A stretch of 64,000 nucleotides of DNA from Candidatus Borrarchaeum weybense (GCA_019057385.1 JAHQJS010000005.1:192799-256798); one strand, 5' to 3'. Positions 26,268 to 36,521 are shown, counted from the stretch's first letter. Translations and numbers: made by a program. The notes: a model not told the origin generated them from the letters alone.

Positions 26268-27314
26268 CTAAGTGTCCTCTTTTAAATCCTCTTGAGCCAC
26301 TTCTGTTATAGCTTTTAAATTCTCATTCGGCACTCTCGTTGGAATTGCACATTCGGGGGCAAGAATCTCGAAGCCTGCTTTAACAGCGTTCCGAGCCTCT
26401 CTTTTCACATCTCCAGGGGTTTTAAACAAAAGGGTAGATGGATTATTGATGTTCCCCATCAATGAGATGCGGTTACCAACGATTTCTTTCGCCTTGAAAG
26501 GGTCTACTTTGCTATCAATATGGAAACAATCAAAACCAGCTTGCGCTATATGATGAAGTCGATCAGTCGTATCACCACAAATATGTAAAACTATTGGGGC
26601 TCCGATGCGTTTTGTGACTTCTTGATGGACATGCAGTAAGAACTTACGATATGTTTCTCCAGAGACGAGATCTCCAGTCGCATGATCGGCTAGCATTATA
26701 ACATCTGCCCCTGCATCTACCTGTGCCTTTGCAAATTCTACGGTCAACTCTTTTAGAACCTCCATAAAGCCATGTAAGCGGTCGGGATTTAGACGCACTG
26801 ACATGAGAATATTTTTTACGCTCGCAACATGATATCCGAGGGTCCAAGGACCCATCACCTTGCCGACAATAGCAACTCTGTCGCCATATTCATGATGTAG
26901 GATATCAATTGCATCGAGCAAAGCCCTTGGTGCCTCTCTTTCGAGAAAATTATCGGGGATGGTCACTTGGTCAGGTTCTTCCCAGAATTTGATGTTTTTG
27001 CCATCTGGCATGCGATCTGCGTCCCCCCAGTCCATCACCCCAGGCAGTGGATCGCCATTTTCTATGAAAGCAGCGCCTTCGACCCAAACACTGAAATATG
27101 GTAAAATACAATCGTAACCAAGCTCCGTAAAAGCAGTAGCAGCTAGTTTTGCCATTTTTTCTGCATCGTAGTGTGCCTCAGGGAAGTATATGCCTGTTGC
27201 CTGCATGCATTCTATGGTCACGACGCTTGTGACACTTCCAACGGGCAGTCTGTCTACGCGTCCGCCAAATAAGCCGGACAGAAACCTACGCTTAGGTGTC
27301 ATCCATTCGCTCAT
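26268..27314 (-). CDS. MtaA/CmuA-family methyltransferase (uroporphyrinogen decarboxylase-like)
   Basis: 348 aa with the UroD-like TIM-barrel fold of corrinoid-dependent methyltransferases. The zinc-ligand segment IVLHICGDTTDR is present near residue 243, and the N-terminal MTPKRRFLSGLFGGRVDRLP is typical. Such enzymes move methyl groups between corrinoid proteins and thiols or methylated substrates. It is the first gene of the operon with the corrinoid protein. No MtbB/MttB-type partner or corrinoid reductase is present nearby, so the direction and substrate cannot be read from the locus. Confidence 0.9.
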   Translation of the reverse strand: MSEWMTPKRRFLSGLFGGRVDRLPVGSVTSVVTIECMQATGIYFPEAHYDAEKMAKLAATAFTELGYDCILPYFSVWVEGAAFIENGDPLPGVMDWGDADRMPDGKNIKFWEEPDQVTIPDNFLEREAPRALLDAIDILHHEYGDRVAIVGKVMGPWTLGYHVASVKNILMSVRLNPDRLHGFMEVLKELTVEFAKAQVDAGADVIMLADHATGDLVSGETYRKFLLHVHQEVTKRIGAPIVLHICGDTTDRLHHIAQAGFDCFHIDSKVDPFKAKEIVGNRISLMGNINNPSTLLFKTPGDVKREARNAVKAGFEILAPECAIPTRVPNENLKAITEVAQEDLKEDT

Positions 27315-27565
27315 TTTAGGTCCCTCTTAGAAGGTTAAAGGAAATAATCAGATTAAGAAATAGAAATCATTATTTGAATGAATAAAGAAGTAATACCTCT
27401 ATGCTTTTTTAAAAATTATACTGAAGATACATTTCAGAATGATTTTCAGTTTAGATCATGTAGTTCATGTAGAATTTTCTCTGGATCGTTTTAGGGAGTA
27501 CAGCGAATATATCAAGGCGCTTTTGCCATATTAGCCTCAAAATCTAGTGGAGATGAAAATATCTT

Positions 27566-28534
27566 TTAGAACGTATTTACGGCATTTTGAGGACGTTTAT
27601 TTTTAATTACCTGAACCGCTTCTTTTGCAATACCCATAGATACATTGTAGATTGCCTGATCGGTTAAGAATGCAATATGCGGCGTTGTAACTACATTTTT
27701 CATCTGAAGTAAGGGGTTTTCAGGCTCAACAGGTTCATTCGTAAACACATCCATTGCTGCACCAGCGATCTTTTTATCTTGCAATGCTCTAATTAGCGCT
27801 TTTTCATCTATTACTGCTCCTCTTGCTGCGTTAATCAAATACGCGGTTTCCTTCATCATTTCAAACTCTTTTGCACCAACATAATGCTTTGTTGCAGGGA
27901 TTAATGGAACATGAATTGTTACAAAGTCGCTTTTTCTGAGAAGTGTTTCTTTATCCACATATTCGACTCCTAAATCTTTTTCTAGGTTCTCAAATCGTAC
28001 GATATCTGTGTACAATATCTTCATGCCAAAGCCTTTAGCTATTTCTGCTACAATTCTGCCAATATTCCCAAGCCCAATCACGCCTAGAACTTTGCGAAAA
28101 AGTTCTAACCCTATAAAATTCAGAGGTCTCCAGTTGCCATTTCTCGTGTCGAAATCTGCTTGTGAGATCTTTTTCGTCACGGCTAATAAAAGGGCTATAG
28201 TTAATTCCGCAACTGATCGTGCATTTGCTCCTGGCTGATTTATCACAAAGATCTTTCGTTCAGTAGCAGCCACAACATCTATGTGATTAACACCGACACC
28301 ATGAACTAAAATGCCTCGTAAATTAGGTGTCATATCCATGACCTTTGCTGTTATGGACACGGCGTCACTAACTATAGCTTTTATGGAATCTTTGTCGATG
28401 ACCTCCTGTAATACTTTTATCAGTTCTTCCTCGTTGCGTGCATTTCCTTGAAGAACGCCAGTAACAGATTTCATTAGTGCAATGGATTCATTACTTATAG
28501 CACATGAATCAGCGATTAAGATTTCATTTTTCAT
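27566..28534 (-). CDS. D-2-hydroxyacid dehydrogenase family (phosphoglycerate dehydrogenase-like)
   Basis: 322 aa. NAD-binding motif GLGNIG near residue 154; catalytic Arg in NAARGAVID, Glu in NEPVEPENP, and His in TPHIAF near 289. No C-terminal ACT or regulatory domain, so the protein is shorter than many SerA enzymes. Substrate may be 3-phosphoglycerate or another 2-hydroxyacid; the cluster of unrelated metabolic genes does not decide it. It is separated by about 250 bp from the methyltransferase operon downstream. Confidence 0.88.
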   Translation of the reverse strand: MKNEILIADSCAISNESIALMKSVTGVLQGNARNEEELIKVLQEVIDKDSIKAIVSDAVSITAKVMDMTPNLRGILVHGVGVNHIDVVAATERKIFVINQPGANARSVAELTIALLLAVTKKISQADFDTRNGNWRPLNFIGLELFRKVLGVIGLGNIGRIVAEIAKGFGMKILYTDIVRFENLEKDLGVEYVDKETLLRKSDFVTIHVPLIPATKHYVGAKEFEMMKETAYLINAARGAVIDEKALIRALQDKKIAGAAMDVFTNEPVEPENPLLQMKNVVTTPHIAFLTDQAIYNVSMGIAKEAVQVIKNKRPQNAVNTF

Positions 28535-28751
28535 TTAATGCACCATTCTCGTCTTATGAGGGCATATAATTACCAAAAAAAATACAGCTGCTCAAAAAGC
28601 AGCTAAGATCAGCAAGAAATGTTCAATCATCTAGTTGATGAGACTATCAGAACCGTCACATTCTCGTCATCTAATATAAGTTTTAGTGGTAATCCTTTAT
28701 AAAAAGCACGGATATAGTAGTTAAAGAAAAAAAACAGGTGGTGTATAGATT

Positions 28752-28937
28752 TTGCCTTTAGCACAAATTTCCTTATGGGCAGGTCGGTCCTTAGATGAGA
28801 AACGTAAAGTAGTAGAGGAAGTTACTGAAGCGATATCCAGAGCACTTGACTATCCAAAGGATAATATTCGAGTGATACTATACGAAATTCCAAAAGAAAA
28901 CTGGGGCATTGGCGGTAAACTTGCCACGGAGAGATAA
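28752..28937 (+). CDS. 4-oxalocrotonate tautomerase-like small enzyme
   Basis: 61 aa, the usual size of the 4-OT family. The residue after the initiator is Pro (M-P-L-A-Q-I), which serves as the catalytic base once Met is removed. The pattern SLDEKRKVVEEVTEAISRALDYPKDNIRVILYEIPKENW(split here only for description) is typical through GIGG. Translation starts at TTG behind AGGTGG. A paralog of similar size lies at 37840-38022. Substrate unknown. Confidence 0.88.
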   Translation: MPLAQISLWAGRSLDEKRKVVEEVTEAISRALDYPKDNIRVILYEIPKENWGIGGKLATER

Positions 28938-29180
28938 GTGAAAACTATTCAGTCAAACTGCTCTGCACCTTCTATTTTTTCTTTTCTGAGGAAATTTAAA
29001 AATACGGTTAAAAAATACTCAAATACTGCTTCTATTTCGATCTTTAAAAAAAGCACAGATATTTAATAAAGAAAAGAAGTTTTAAATATTTTAAACTTTA
29101 AAAAGAAAAACAAATTAACAAGATACAATCAATTTGAAACATATTATTAATTTTTGACATCTAAAGATGGAGGAAATCTA

Positions 29181-30476
29181 TTGACAGAGTTACCTGATGT
29201 TAAACAAAAGATTCTTGTTAAGATTAATGAAGAAAAAGAAAATATAATCGATTTATTAAGAAACATGGTACAGATCCCTAGTGTTGTTGGAGACGAGAAG
29301 GCAGTCCAAGAATTCATGGCAAAGAAATTTGAGGAAATGGGGCTCACGGTTGATAAATGGGTTCCGGATTACGATGAACTGAAGACGCATCCTGGATTCG
29401 CATCTCCAAATACTACATTTGAAAATCGCCCGAATGTGGTGGGAGTATTAAAGGGCACAGGAGGAGGTAGATCGCTCATATTAAATGGTCATATGGATGT
29501 TGTTAGTCCCTACGATGAAAGCCTTTGGGAACAAGCTCCGTGGTCGGCAGCCATTGTAGGCAATCGGATGTATGGGCGTGGCAGCTCGGATATGAAGGGT
29601 GGAGTCGCAGCGATGACAATGGCTGTGGATTGCATTAAAAAAGCAGGAGTTCAACTGAAAGGTGATGTAATCATAGAAAGCGTCATTGAGGAAGAAGCGG
29701 GAGGCGTAGGTACGCTGGCTTGCGTAGTAAGGGGATACAAAGCTGATGCTGCACTTATAACGGAGCCTACAGTAGTAGAAGAAGGTGGTGTGCCGATGGT
29801 ATGCCCTGCTCAAGGAGGCTCGATGTGGTTTAAAGTGCACGTGCAAGGAAAATCGGCTCACGCAGGATTACGTTATGAAGGGATATCTGCTGTTGAGAAA
29901 GCGTTTAAAATATGTAATGCACTTTGGGATCTAGAGAAGTTCCGAAACGCGAAACTCAAACATCCACTCTATCAGAGATACGAAATACCACTCCCACTAA
30001 ATATCGGGATTTTGAACTCAGGCGTATGGCCGTCCTCAGTCCCAGAAGAAGCAACAATCCAATGTCGTATCGGAGTGGCGCCTGGGGAGAGTATAGAATC
30101 TGTAAGAACACAAGTTAAAGATTATGTACAAAAATTTGCAGAACTTGACTCGTGGTTAGTTGACCATCCACCGAAAGTGGAATTTTTTGGTGGGACGTGG
30201 ATACCTACAGAACTACCTCTTGACCACCCATTTGTCAAAATAGTTATCAATTCTTATTCAAAAGTCTTTAATCAAGAACCTGAACTTGCAGGTACGCCTT
30301 GGGGTGCAGATGGCGGTCTTTTAGTTCACCACGGAGATACACCAGTAGTCATTTTTGGACCGGGCGACATGAGAGTCATACACTTCCCAAACGAGTTTAT
30401 TGAACTCGATAAACTTATTGCCGCCACGAAGGTGATCGCACTAGCCATTTTGGATTGGTGTGGGTATATAACTTAA
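29181..30476 (+). CDS. M20 family metallopeptidase (ArgE/DapE-like)
   Basis: 431 aa. Metal-binding motifs are intact: NGHMDVV (first His and Asp), GRGSSDMKGG (bridging Asp) and EEEAGG (catalytic Glu and metal Glu), plus a dimerisation domain between. Family members deacylate N-acetylornithine, N-succinyl-diaminopimelate or dipeptides. The TTG at 29181 is 7 nt after GGAGG (29169-29173) and is preferred to a TTG at 29154 with no binding site. Neighbouring genes give no arginine or lysine pathway context, so the substrate is open. Confidence 0.9.
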   Translation: MTELPDVKQKILVKINEEKENIIDLLRNMVQIPSVVGDEKAVQEFMAKKFEEMGLTVDKWVPDYDELKTHPGFASPNTTFENRPNVVGVLKGTGGGRSLILNGHMDVVSPYDESLWEQAPWSAAIVGNRMYGRGSSDMKGGVAAMTMAVDCIKKAGVQLKGDVIIESVIEEEAGGVGTLACVVRGYKADAALITEPTVVEEGGVPMVCPAQGGSMWFKVHVQGKSAHAGLRYEGISAVEKAFKICNALWDLEKFRNAKLKHPLYQRYEIPLPLNIGILNSGVWPSSVPEEATIQCRIGVAPGESIESVRTQVKDYVQKFAELDSWLVDHPPKVEFFGGTWIPTELPLDHPFVKIVINSYSKVFNQEPELAGTPWGADGGLLVHHGDTPVVIFGPGDMRVIHFPNEFIELDKLIAATKVIALAILDWCGYIT

Positions 30477-30496
30477 CTAAAATAAAGCGTAATAAA

Positions 30497-31495
30497 TCAA
30501 AGCGGGAGTTTTACCGGTTTTCTTGTTTCCTGTGATTCATAGGCTGCAAGCACCATCTCCAACGCCTTTTTTCCATCTTCACCAGTTACTTGTGGTTGCT
30601 TGTTTTTTTGTATACATTCAACGAAATGCTCAATTTCTCTGATCCAGCCGTTCTTCATTTGTTTGAAGTTTGTTTTAACAGATCTTGATCCATAGCGGAC
30701 ATCCATAGTGTTCTTAAATAGATCACATATAATGCGCCCTCTTTTACCAATAACTTCAATCCAATGCTCCTCATAGGGAAAGTAACCGAATGAAAGGTCA
30801 CCTATGACCCCATTTTCAAATTTAAGGAGAATATTAGCCCTGTCGTGAACTTGAATGTCTGGCTTAGCGCCATATATACCAGTATTTGCGAAAACTTCAT
30901 CAACGTCACCACTTAACCATTGTACCAAGTCAGTGACATGAGTTCCATAGTTAAGTAACACATCTCCACCAAGTTGCCTTTCTTTATAATAGTCTGATTG
31001 GGTTTTCCAACCACCAAATAGTGCACTTTTACCTAGCCAGTGGCTTTTAACCATTACTATTTCTCCAAGGCTCTTATCGTCGACATGTTCTTTTAATTTA
31101 ATTAAATTATCTTGAAAGCGGAGATGGTGCCCTATCATAAGGATCTTATTGTTTTTTTTCACGACTTGAATCATTTGGTTTGCATCATCTAATGTTATTG
31201 AGATGGGCTTTTCACAAAGGATATGGATATTCCGTTCAGCCGCTTTAGCAGCTATCTCTGCATGAAAAGAAGGTGGTGTACATATACTGACGGCATCAAT
31301 ATCGTCCCGCTCCAGCAAAAGGTTATAATCCGTGTATGGTTTCGCATTAAATTGTTGTGCTATCTGCTTTACTTTTTTTTCATCAATATCCGATACCGCA
31401 ATCAACTGAGTATCTGGAAGAGATCTGTAAGTTGGCAAGTGAGCCCTATTTGCGATTGCGCCACAGCCAATCACACCGACACCTATCTTTCCCAT
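30497..31495 (-). CDS. Gfo/Idh/MocA family oxidoreductase
   Basis: 332 aa. N-terminal Rossmann domain with GCGAIANRAHLP near residue 10 and the family's EKPI motif (CEKPIS) near 94. The C-terminal half is the alpha/beta substrate domain, including a GTHVTDL segment. Members oxidise or isomerise sugars, inositols or nucleotide sugars with NAD(P). The gene is convergent with the M20 peptidase and divergent from the DUF362 gene. Substrate not predictable here. Confidence 0.9.
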   Translation of the reverse strand: MGKIGVGVIGCGAIANRAHLPTYRSLPDTQLIAVSDIDEKKVKQIAQQFNAKPYTDYNLLLERDDIDAVSICTPPSFHAEIAAKAAERNIHILCEKPISITLDDANQMIQVVKKNNKILMIGHHLRFQDNLIKLKEHVDDKSLGEIVMVKSHWLGKSALFGGWKTQSDYYKERQLGGDVLLNYGTHVTDLVQWLSGDVDEVFANTGIYGAKPDIQVHDRANILLKFENGVIGDLSFGYFPYEEHWIEVIGKRGRIICDLFKNTMDVRYGSRSVKTNFKQMKNGWIREIEHFVECIQKNKQPQVTGEDGKKALEMVLAAYESQETRKPVKLPL

Positions 31496-31580
31496 TTGAT
31501 CGCCACATAACTTCTATCGTTATCCCAATTCGTGATATATCTCAAAGCATATAAGTCATCCGAATCCCAGAATGTAGTGG

Positions 31581-32579
31581 ATGACAAAGATGAAACAGTC
31601 AGTTGTCTCAACATTTAGTTTGAAAAATAGAAGTCGAGCACAAGTGATGGAAAAATGTTTCAGATATTTCGACAAGTTCGAGGATGGCGATGAGGTAAAA
31701 GTCGTTATTAAACCGAACTTATGTCGAGCCATGGCATCTGAAACAGGTGCGACGACTGACACCACACTTGTTGAAGATGTTATCAAGCATCTACATACCA
31801 GAGGCATAACCAATATACGCATAGTTGAATCAGATACCCATCACAGAACTGCAGAGGAAGTTTTTAACCGAAATGGATATAGAGATTTAGAGGAGAAGTA
31901 TGATATCACCTGTATAAATCTTAGTAAAGACGAAACCTTCGCTATGGAAGTTAATAACATACCGAGAAAATTGAGAATTCCAAAAAGTCTTATTCTCTGC
32001 GATTACTTCATCTCAATAGCCAAACTCAAAACTCATGCTGAGGAAAAGATCTCTTGTGTCTTAAAAAATCAATTCGGCTGTCTTCCTTCAAAAATCAAAT
32101 CAGGATATCACCCTTACATGTCAGCAACCCTAACAGAGTTAAACAGAATTATAAAACCTGATGTATGTTTGATTGATGGAATTGTGGGAATGGAAGGACT
32201 TGGCCCAACGAAAGGCACACCCAAGAAAACAAATCTCATTATTTGTGGAAAAGATCCAGTTGCAACGGATTCAGTTGCAGCGAAAATAATGGGCTTTAAT
32301 CCATATTCTGTTCCTCATCTCCAATTTGCAGCCAGAAACCGACTTGGTAATATTGACAATATAAAACTTCTTGGAGACAACATAACGCCAATACCCTTTT
32401 CGTTCATCCCCGCAGACGTGTACAGGCTGTATAGGCTTGAATTTCAGTTTGAAAAAGTTGGACAGAAAATGCACGATAAATTCTCCCGATTATCTCAAAT
32501 ATCAAGAAGAATCGGAGATTTAGTCAGAGAAGGTGGTTGGTCTTACGTTTTTTCCCGATTTTTAAATAAAATAAGATGA
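31581..32579 (+). CDS. DUF362 domain protein
   Basis: 332 aa. The DUF362 core is recognisable from VVIKPNLCRAMASETGATTD near residue 36 through the ITNIRIVESDTHHRT strand and KLKTHAEEKISCVLKNQFG to the C-terminal region around VATDSVAAKIMGF. Some DUF362 proteins carry ferredoxin-type clusters, but no CxxCxxC motif is present here. Biochemical function of the family is largely unknown. ATG at 31590 is an alternative start three codons downstream. The gene is convergent with DUF166. Confidence 0.85.
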   Translation: MTKMKQSVVSTFSLKNRSRAQVMEKCFRYFDKFEDGDEVKVVIKPNLCRAMASETGATTDTTLVEDVIKHLHTRGITNIRIVESDTHHRTAEEVFNRNGYRDLEEKYDITCINLSKDETFAMEVNNIPRKLRIPKSLILCDYFISIAKLKTHAEEKISCVLKNQFGCLPSKIKSGYHPYMSATLTELNRIIKPDVCLIDGIVGMEGLGPTKGTPKKTNLIICGKDPVATDSVAAKIMGFNPYSVPHLQFAARNRLGNIDNIKLLGDNITPIPFSFIPADVYRLYRLEFQFEKVGQKMHDKFSRLSQISRRIGDLVREGGWSYVFSRFLNKIR

Positions 32580-32613
32580 GTTTTGTAATAATGAATATAA
32601 TTACATAATGACA

Positions 32614-32641
32614 CAAAAAAGCCTTGCAGAAGAAAAAGGCT
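32614..32641 (-). terminator. intrinsic-type terminator between convergent genes
   Basis: On the minus strand, AGCCTT (32636-32641) and AAGGCT (32620-32625) form a stem that is immediately followed by six T (plus-strand A run 32614-32619... at 32615-32620). It lies 3 bp after the stop of the DUF166 gene and 40 bp after the stop of the convergent DUF362 gene. The T-run placement favours termination of the minus-strand transcript. Confidence 0.55.
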
Positions 32642-32643
32642 CA

Positions 32644-33351
32644 TCAAGACTTTTTAACTTGATGAATGGCGTTTTTTACGGCTGCTTTTATCATATAGCC
32701 TGCTTTATGGAGTATAGTATCTCCAAGAACATTATCGATTGCCATACTAGCTGTACATGGATACGCATGATGATACTTGGAAATTTCCATTTCAACATCA
32801 GAAATATGTTTTGCTTTTAGATTGTCTATCACGTGGTATGTTGACCCACAAGGAGCACTTCGAAGAACTCTGCAATCCTCTGTAAAAAATTCATTATCGA
32901 TATCTACTTCTACAAGGGGCATGCCCATCTTGGAAAGCTCTATAAATTCATTAATTGTTGGTGTAGCATCATTTGGCTTCAAACTACAAAAAGGCTTTGG
33001 GAAAGTATATTCAACATTCATCTGTTGTAAGCCTTGTTCTATTTGTTTCTGCAGACCAAGCGGACACCAAGTTGGATCTTCTAGAGGGACTATAACCGCT
33101 GTTGCACCTATTTTTTCTACAATTTGCGGTAAAGACGCAAGAATATCTTGATGAACACCTATGACAATTAAAAGGTCTGAATTAGGCATATCAGGGAGAT
33201 ATGGAGAGGCGTCTTCTATAAATGAAGGCAGATCTTTTGATAATTCTTCTATGCCAATAATAGATGCTGCTAGAGAAGGTGAATGAGTTGCTAGGTTTTC
33301 TACGAAACGATTTACGTATTCTCCATAACTGTGAAGGACGTAGATTCTCAA
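32644..33351 (-). CDS. DUF166 family protein
   Basis: 235 aa. Matches the DUF166 family of archaea: IYVLHSYGEYVNRFVENL at the start, NSDLLIVIGVHQDI near residue 78, KPFCSLKP in the middle, and APCGSTYHVIDNL with AYPCTASMAID near the end. Conserved Cys residues (C119, C160s, C190s region) suggest a metal or redox site. Older annotations as thymidylate synthase are not supported by motifs. TTG start behind GGAGGT. Confidence 0.82.
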   Translation of the reverse strand: MRIYVLHSYGEYVNRFVENLATHSPSLAASIIGIEELSKDLPSFIEDASPYLPDMPNSDLLIVIGVHQDILASLPQIVEKIGATAVIVPLEDPTWCPLGLQKQIEQGLQQMNVEYTFPKPFCSLKPNDATPTINEFIELSKMGMPLVEVDIDNEFFTEDCRVLRSAPCGSTYHVIDNLKAKHISDVEMEISKYHHAYPCTASMAIDNVLGDTILHKAGYMIKAAVKNAIHQVKKS

Positions 33352-33499
33352 GAGTTTTACCTCCGTAATTCCGAATATTCCATAATCATGGATTTAATAG
33401 GTGTTTTTGTTTCAAGAAGTGTATGTGATAGCAATGAGTTCAATACTTTGAGAAATGGTTTTCCAATTGAGACAAATCAAACAATATTATTGGAATTGT

Positions 33500-33667
33500 T
33501 CATTCAAGTTCTTCTGCCTCGTTATACACTTCAGTGCAATGAGAACATTGGTAAAAAGTTGATTTTTTGGTTTCTACCTCTTCAATCGCTTGTTGGCCAC
33601 ACTTCTTACAAACATAATTTGTCGGGCGTCTCGCCAGAATTCTTTGCATTCCAGCTCTTTTAGTCAT
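33500..33667 (-). CDS. small zinc-ribbon protein
   Basis: 55 aa from the ATG at 33667, 8 nt after GGAGG; an in-frame TTG at 33682 overlaps that site. Two CxxC pairs (VCKKCG and QCSHC) separated by about 17 residues form a probable zinc ribbon, preceded by a basic segment (KRAGMQRILARRP). Proteins like this can be ribosome- or RNA-associated, but nothing more specific can be said. The next gene upstream is the large coiled-coil protein. Confidence 0.75.
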   Translation of the reverse strand: MTKRAGMQRILARRPTNYVCKKCGQQAIEEVETKKSTFYQCSHCTEVYNEAEELE

Positions 33668-33872
33668 GAATCTTGCCTCCAAATACTCTTCTAAGCCTCT
33701 ACACTTTGTATAAAGAAAATTTCTTTTTTTTTGATTGACTTACCAGTTATCTACCGGGAAAATCAGGAATAAAAGGATTACGACAGTGACATATTAAAAA
33801 TAGGGCAAACATAGAAAAGAAATTAATATGTTCTCGTTTAAAAAAGAGAAATAAGTGAACGCCACAGATTTT

Positions 33873-36041
33873 CTATGCGTGTTCTCCAGTTAGATTTTCG
33901 GCAATTTCAGTAACTTTTCTTAGATCTTTATCTTTAATACGACCGTTTTGGTGTAATGCCTCTAGACCTTTTTTTAATTCTGGTACAAATTCTTCTTTTG
34001 AAAGCAAGTTCTGCGTGCTTACCGCTTTTTTTGTAAACTCGTTTAATTGTTTCTTTGAAACGATTAATTTTTCAAATTTCTCTTTCAGAGCATGAAAAGA
34101 ATCCGTTGCATAAACTTTCAAGTTTTTGTTGATTAACTTTTCAGAGGTTCCGGTGGCCATTGAAATAAACTGCATAGGTGGATAGACCAGAAGGCGTGAT
34201 GTATCCTGAGTAGGATCTAAGAATTGTGCAAGATAAATTGGAACGTCAACCTTCTGTGCCTGTTTAAATTTTAAAAGATTAGAGAGAACAAATTTCTTAA
34301 ATTGTTCTTCTTCTTCAAGAAGACGTTCTTTTTTGCTGTTAATAAACTCGATAAGTTGATTAGATTTCTCTGCAATCTTTTTTGTAATATCGACCAACTC
34401 GACAATTAGGCTATCTCTTTCAGTCTCTATCTCAGAGAGTTGTTTTTGTTGTTCGCTCATCAGTTTTGTTATTGTCTTGTTTCTATCGACTTCTGTTTTT
34501 TCTATAACTTCTCTTTGTTCTTTCATTAGACGTTCTATATTTTCATTTTGTTCCTTTGTTACACGCTCAACATTTTCATTCAAATCATTTATCTTATTTT
34601 TTGCCTCGTGTTCGATTGCGTTTATCTTCGATTGGGCGTCATTCTCAATAGAAGATAATTCTTTATTGCCTTCCTTTATGCGGGATTTTAATTCTTTTAT
34701 CTCGTTTCTGCTAGCATCTTTCATATGAGACTCCATTGAATTAGCGAGACCACTTATCTGAATTTCGAGGATGTCCTTTACGTCGGCAAATTGAAAGTTT
34801 TTAGTTTTTATATCATCGAGTTGTCCCTGAACTGAACTGGTCATATCGCTAAAGCGGTTTAATAAAGTCTCTAACGTACTGCCAATACTAGTTTTTAGGA
34901 AATTATTTGCATTTAGATTCCTTGCAGTATTTGTATCAGCGATCTTTTTTTCTTTTTGTTCCAAAACGACAGTAATTTGTCTGTCAGTATCCTCTCTTAA
35001 TCGCCTGATGGTTTCTTTATATTCAATTCTAGTTTCATCTAAATGACGGGTCGTGCTTGATCTAACTTCTATAATTTTTTCATCCCATTCCTGCTTCTTA
35101 GCACCAATTTTCATGTCTGTGTTTTCTTTTGTCCTCTGAAGTATAGCACCGTACTTATTGTTCAGTTTTTCGATCTCTTGCTCAATTTTATTTGTGAATT
35201 CGCTTCTTTTTCTCGAAATGAGCGCTTGGATAGTGGGTAAAGTCTTCATATTTTCCTCAATTGTATGAAAGGCCTCATCAAAGGTTACAGTGACCTGAGA
35301 TAGTTCATCTTTTGAGAGTTCGAATGGTAACTCTGTAAATTGTGGTATTGAACGTGGTTTACTAAGCCAGTAAAGTTCTGTAATATCCTCCAAATACTTG
35401 AGAGTGCTAAGGGTATATACAAGATGTTTCTCAGCACTCAGATCTGCTAAGAAATTTTCAACACGTGTAAATGCACTAAGGTAGTCTGAAGTTTCGGAAA
35501 CCGATAACATACTTTCAAAATCAGTTAAAATAAGTGAAGTTGTGGTCGTTACGGTTGTTGGGACTGTGAACGTGTCCACCAGCAACGCGCCAGTCCTATA
35601 AGGTAATACCCATATTGGAACATGAAATACTAAAAGAGATTCAAGAGTTTCTCTTTTCTTTCTATCGTCTTCACATAGAATGAATATCGTTGCAAGCTCA
35701 GTGTTAAGATCTACTTCCGTATACTTTTGTTCTTTTTGTTCTAAATATGGGAATTTTTCAATTAAAAATGGAATTCGTGTTTCAATTGTGAAGAGTTCTG
35801 AAGATGGAACCTCTTCGGTTATGGAGGTGGTAGTAGTGGATACCTTATCTATTTGACTTGTGTATGCTCTCCTTATGTTATGATCAGGATCAACATCTAT
35901 CGTCAGAATATGATCATCATGTACAATTGTCTTACTTAAAATGAACATACCTGGAGGTAAATTTGAAAATTCGTCATCTGAAATCTCGATGGTTTCAGTT
36001 TTAGAACACTTTGGACATGTTACTTTGAGGTCATTTTTCAT
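33873..36041 (-). CDS. large coiled-coil protein with an N-terminal CxxC knuckle
   Basis: 722 aa from ATG 36041, which is 7 nt after GGAGG; an in-frame GTG at 36047 is less well placed. The N-terminus has one CPKC knuckle. A mixed domain follows to about residue 250 with a Thr/Val-rich stretch. A long, strongly charged coiled coil runs from roughly 280 to 570, including repeated KEQNENIERLMKEQ-type heptads. A helical C-terminal domain ends the protein. No enzyme motif or signal peptide is seen. The gene is divergent from the secreted RING/PHD-like gene across a 480-bp gap, so the two may be coregulated. Function unknown. Confidence 0.8.
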   Translation of the reverse strand: MKNDLKVTCPKCSKTETIEISDDEFSNLPPGMFILSKTIVHDDHILTIDVDPDHNIRRAYTSQIDKVSTTTTSITEEVPSSELFTIETRIPFLIEKFPYLEQKEQKYTEVDLNTELATIFILCEDDRKKRETLESLLVFHVPIWVLPYRTGALLVDTFTVPTTVTTTTSLILTDFESMLSVSETSDYLSAFTRVENFLADLSAEKHLVYTLSTLKYLEDITELYWLSKPRSIPQFTELPFELSKDELSQVTVTFDEAFHTIEENMKTLPTIQALISRKRSEFTNKIEQEIEKLNNKYGAILQRTKENTDMKIGAKKQEWDEKIIEVRSSTTRHLDETRIEYKETIRRLREDTDRQITVVLEQKEKKIADTNTARNLNANNFLKTSIGSTLETLLNRFSDMTSSVQGQLDDIKTKNFQFADVKDILEIQISGLANSMESHMKDASRNEIKELKSRIKEGNKELSSIENDAQSKINAIEHEAKNKINDLNENVERVTKEQNENIERLMKEQREVIEKTEVDRNKTITKLMSEQQKQLSEIETERDSLIVELVDITKKIAEKSNQLIEFINSKKERLLEEEEQFKKFVLSNLLKFKQAQKVDVPIYLAQFLDPTQDTSRLLVYPPMQFISMATGTSEKLINKNLKVYATDSFHALKEKFEKLIVSKKQLNEFTKKAVSTQNLLSKEEFVPELKKGLEALHQNGRIKDKDLRKVTEIAENLTGEHA

Positions 36042-36521
36042 ATCCACGCCTCCATAATTGACACGTGACTTTGAGATTGTCCGTCATCTTTCATCTTTAA
36101 TCAGAAGGTAATCGTGCGTATAATCTACTGTTTATAATAATCTTTCCACTATAATAAGAAAATACCACAATTCACCTAGATATACTCTTTTCACTGACTA
36201 TAAAAAATGCATACTAATTATTAAGGATTTCAGTTTGCCCCTTCAACTAATGAGTACTTCGATATCCTTCTTAAATTAAGATGATATGTAAAATTCCATT
36301 TCCTTTGTTATAAAATAAAGAAGCGACTTTAAAACGCATTTATCACCGTTAAATAAACAGAAAAAACTTAAATTACCCGCAATAATGAAAATTGACTTTC
36401 CTTTTTGTTAAAAAAATATCCATAAAATACAAATAAGGGTTTTAAGAGTTGTAAACTACGAGTTTTAACGCCCTCAGATTATCGTTATGGCAAATAAAAC
36501 TCGCTTTAAGAGGCGAAATTT
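36042..36521. other. 480-bp divergent intergenic region
   Basis: This AT-rich gap separates two divergent genes and must hold both promoters. TATA-like runs occur on both strands (for example GTTTATAATAATC near 36131). GAGGCG precedes the ATG at 36522. I see no RNA gene, repeat or credible small open frame in it. Confidence 0.5.
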
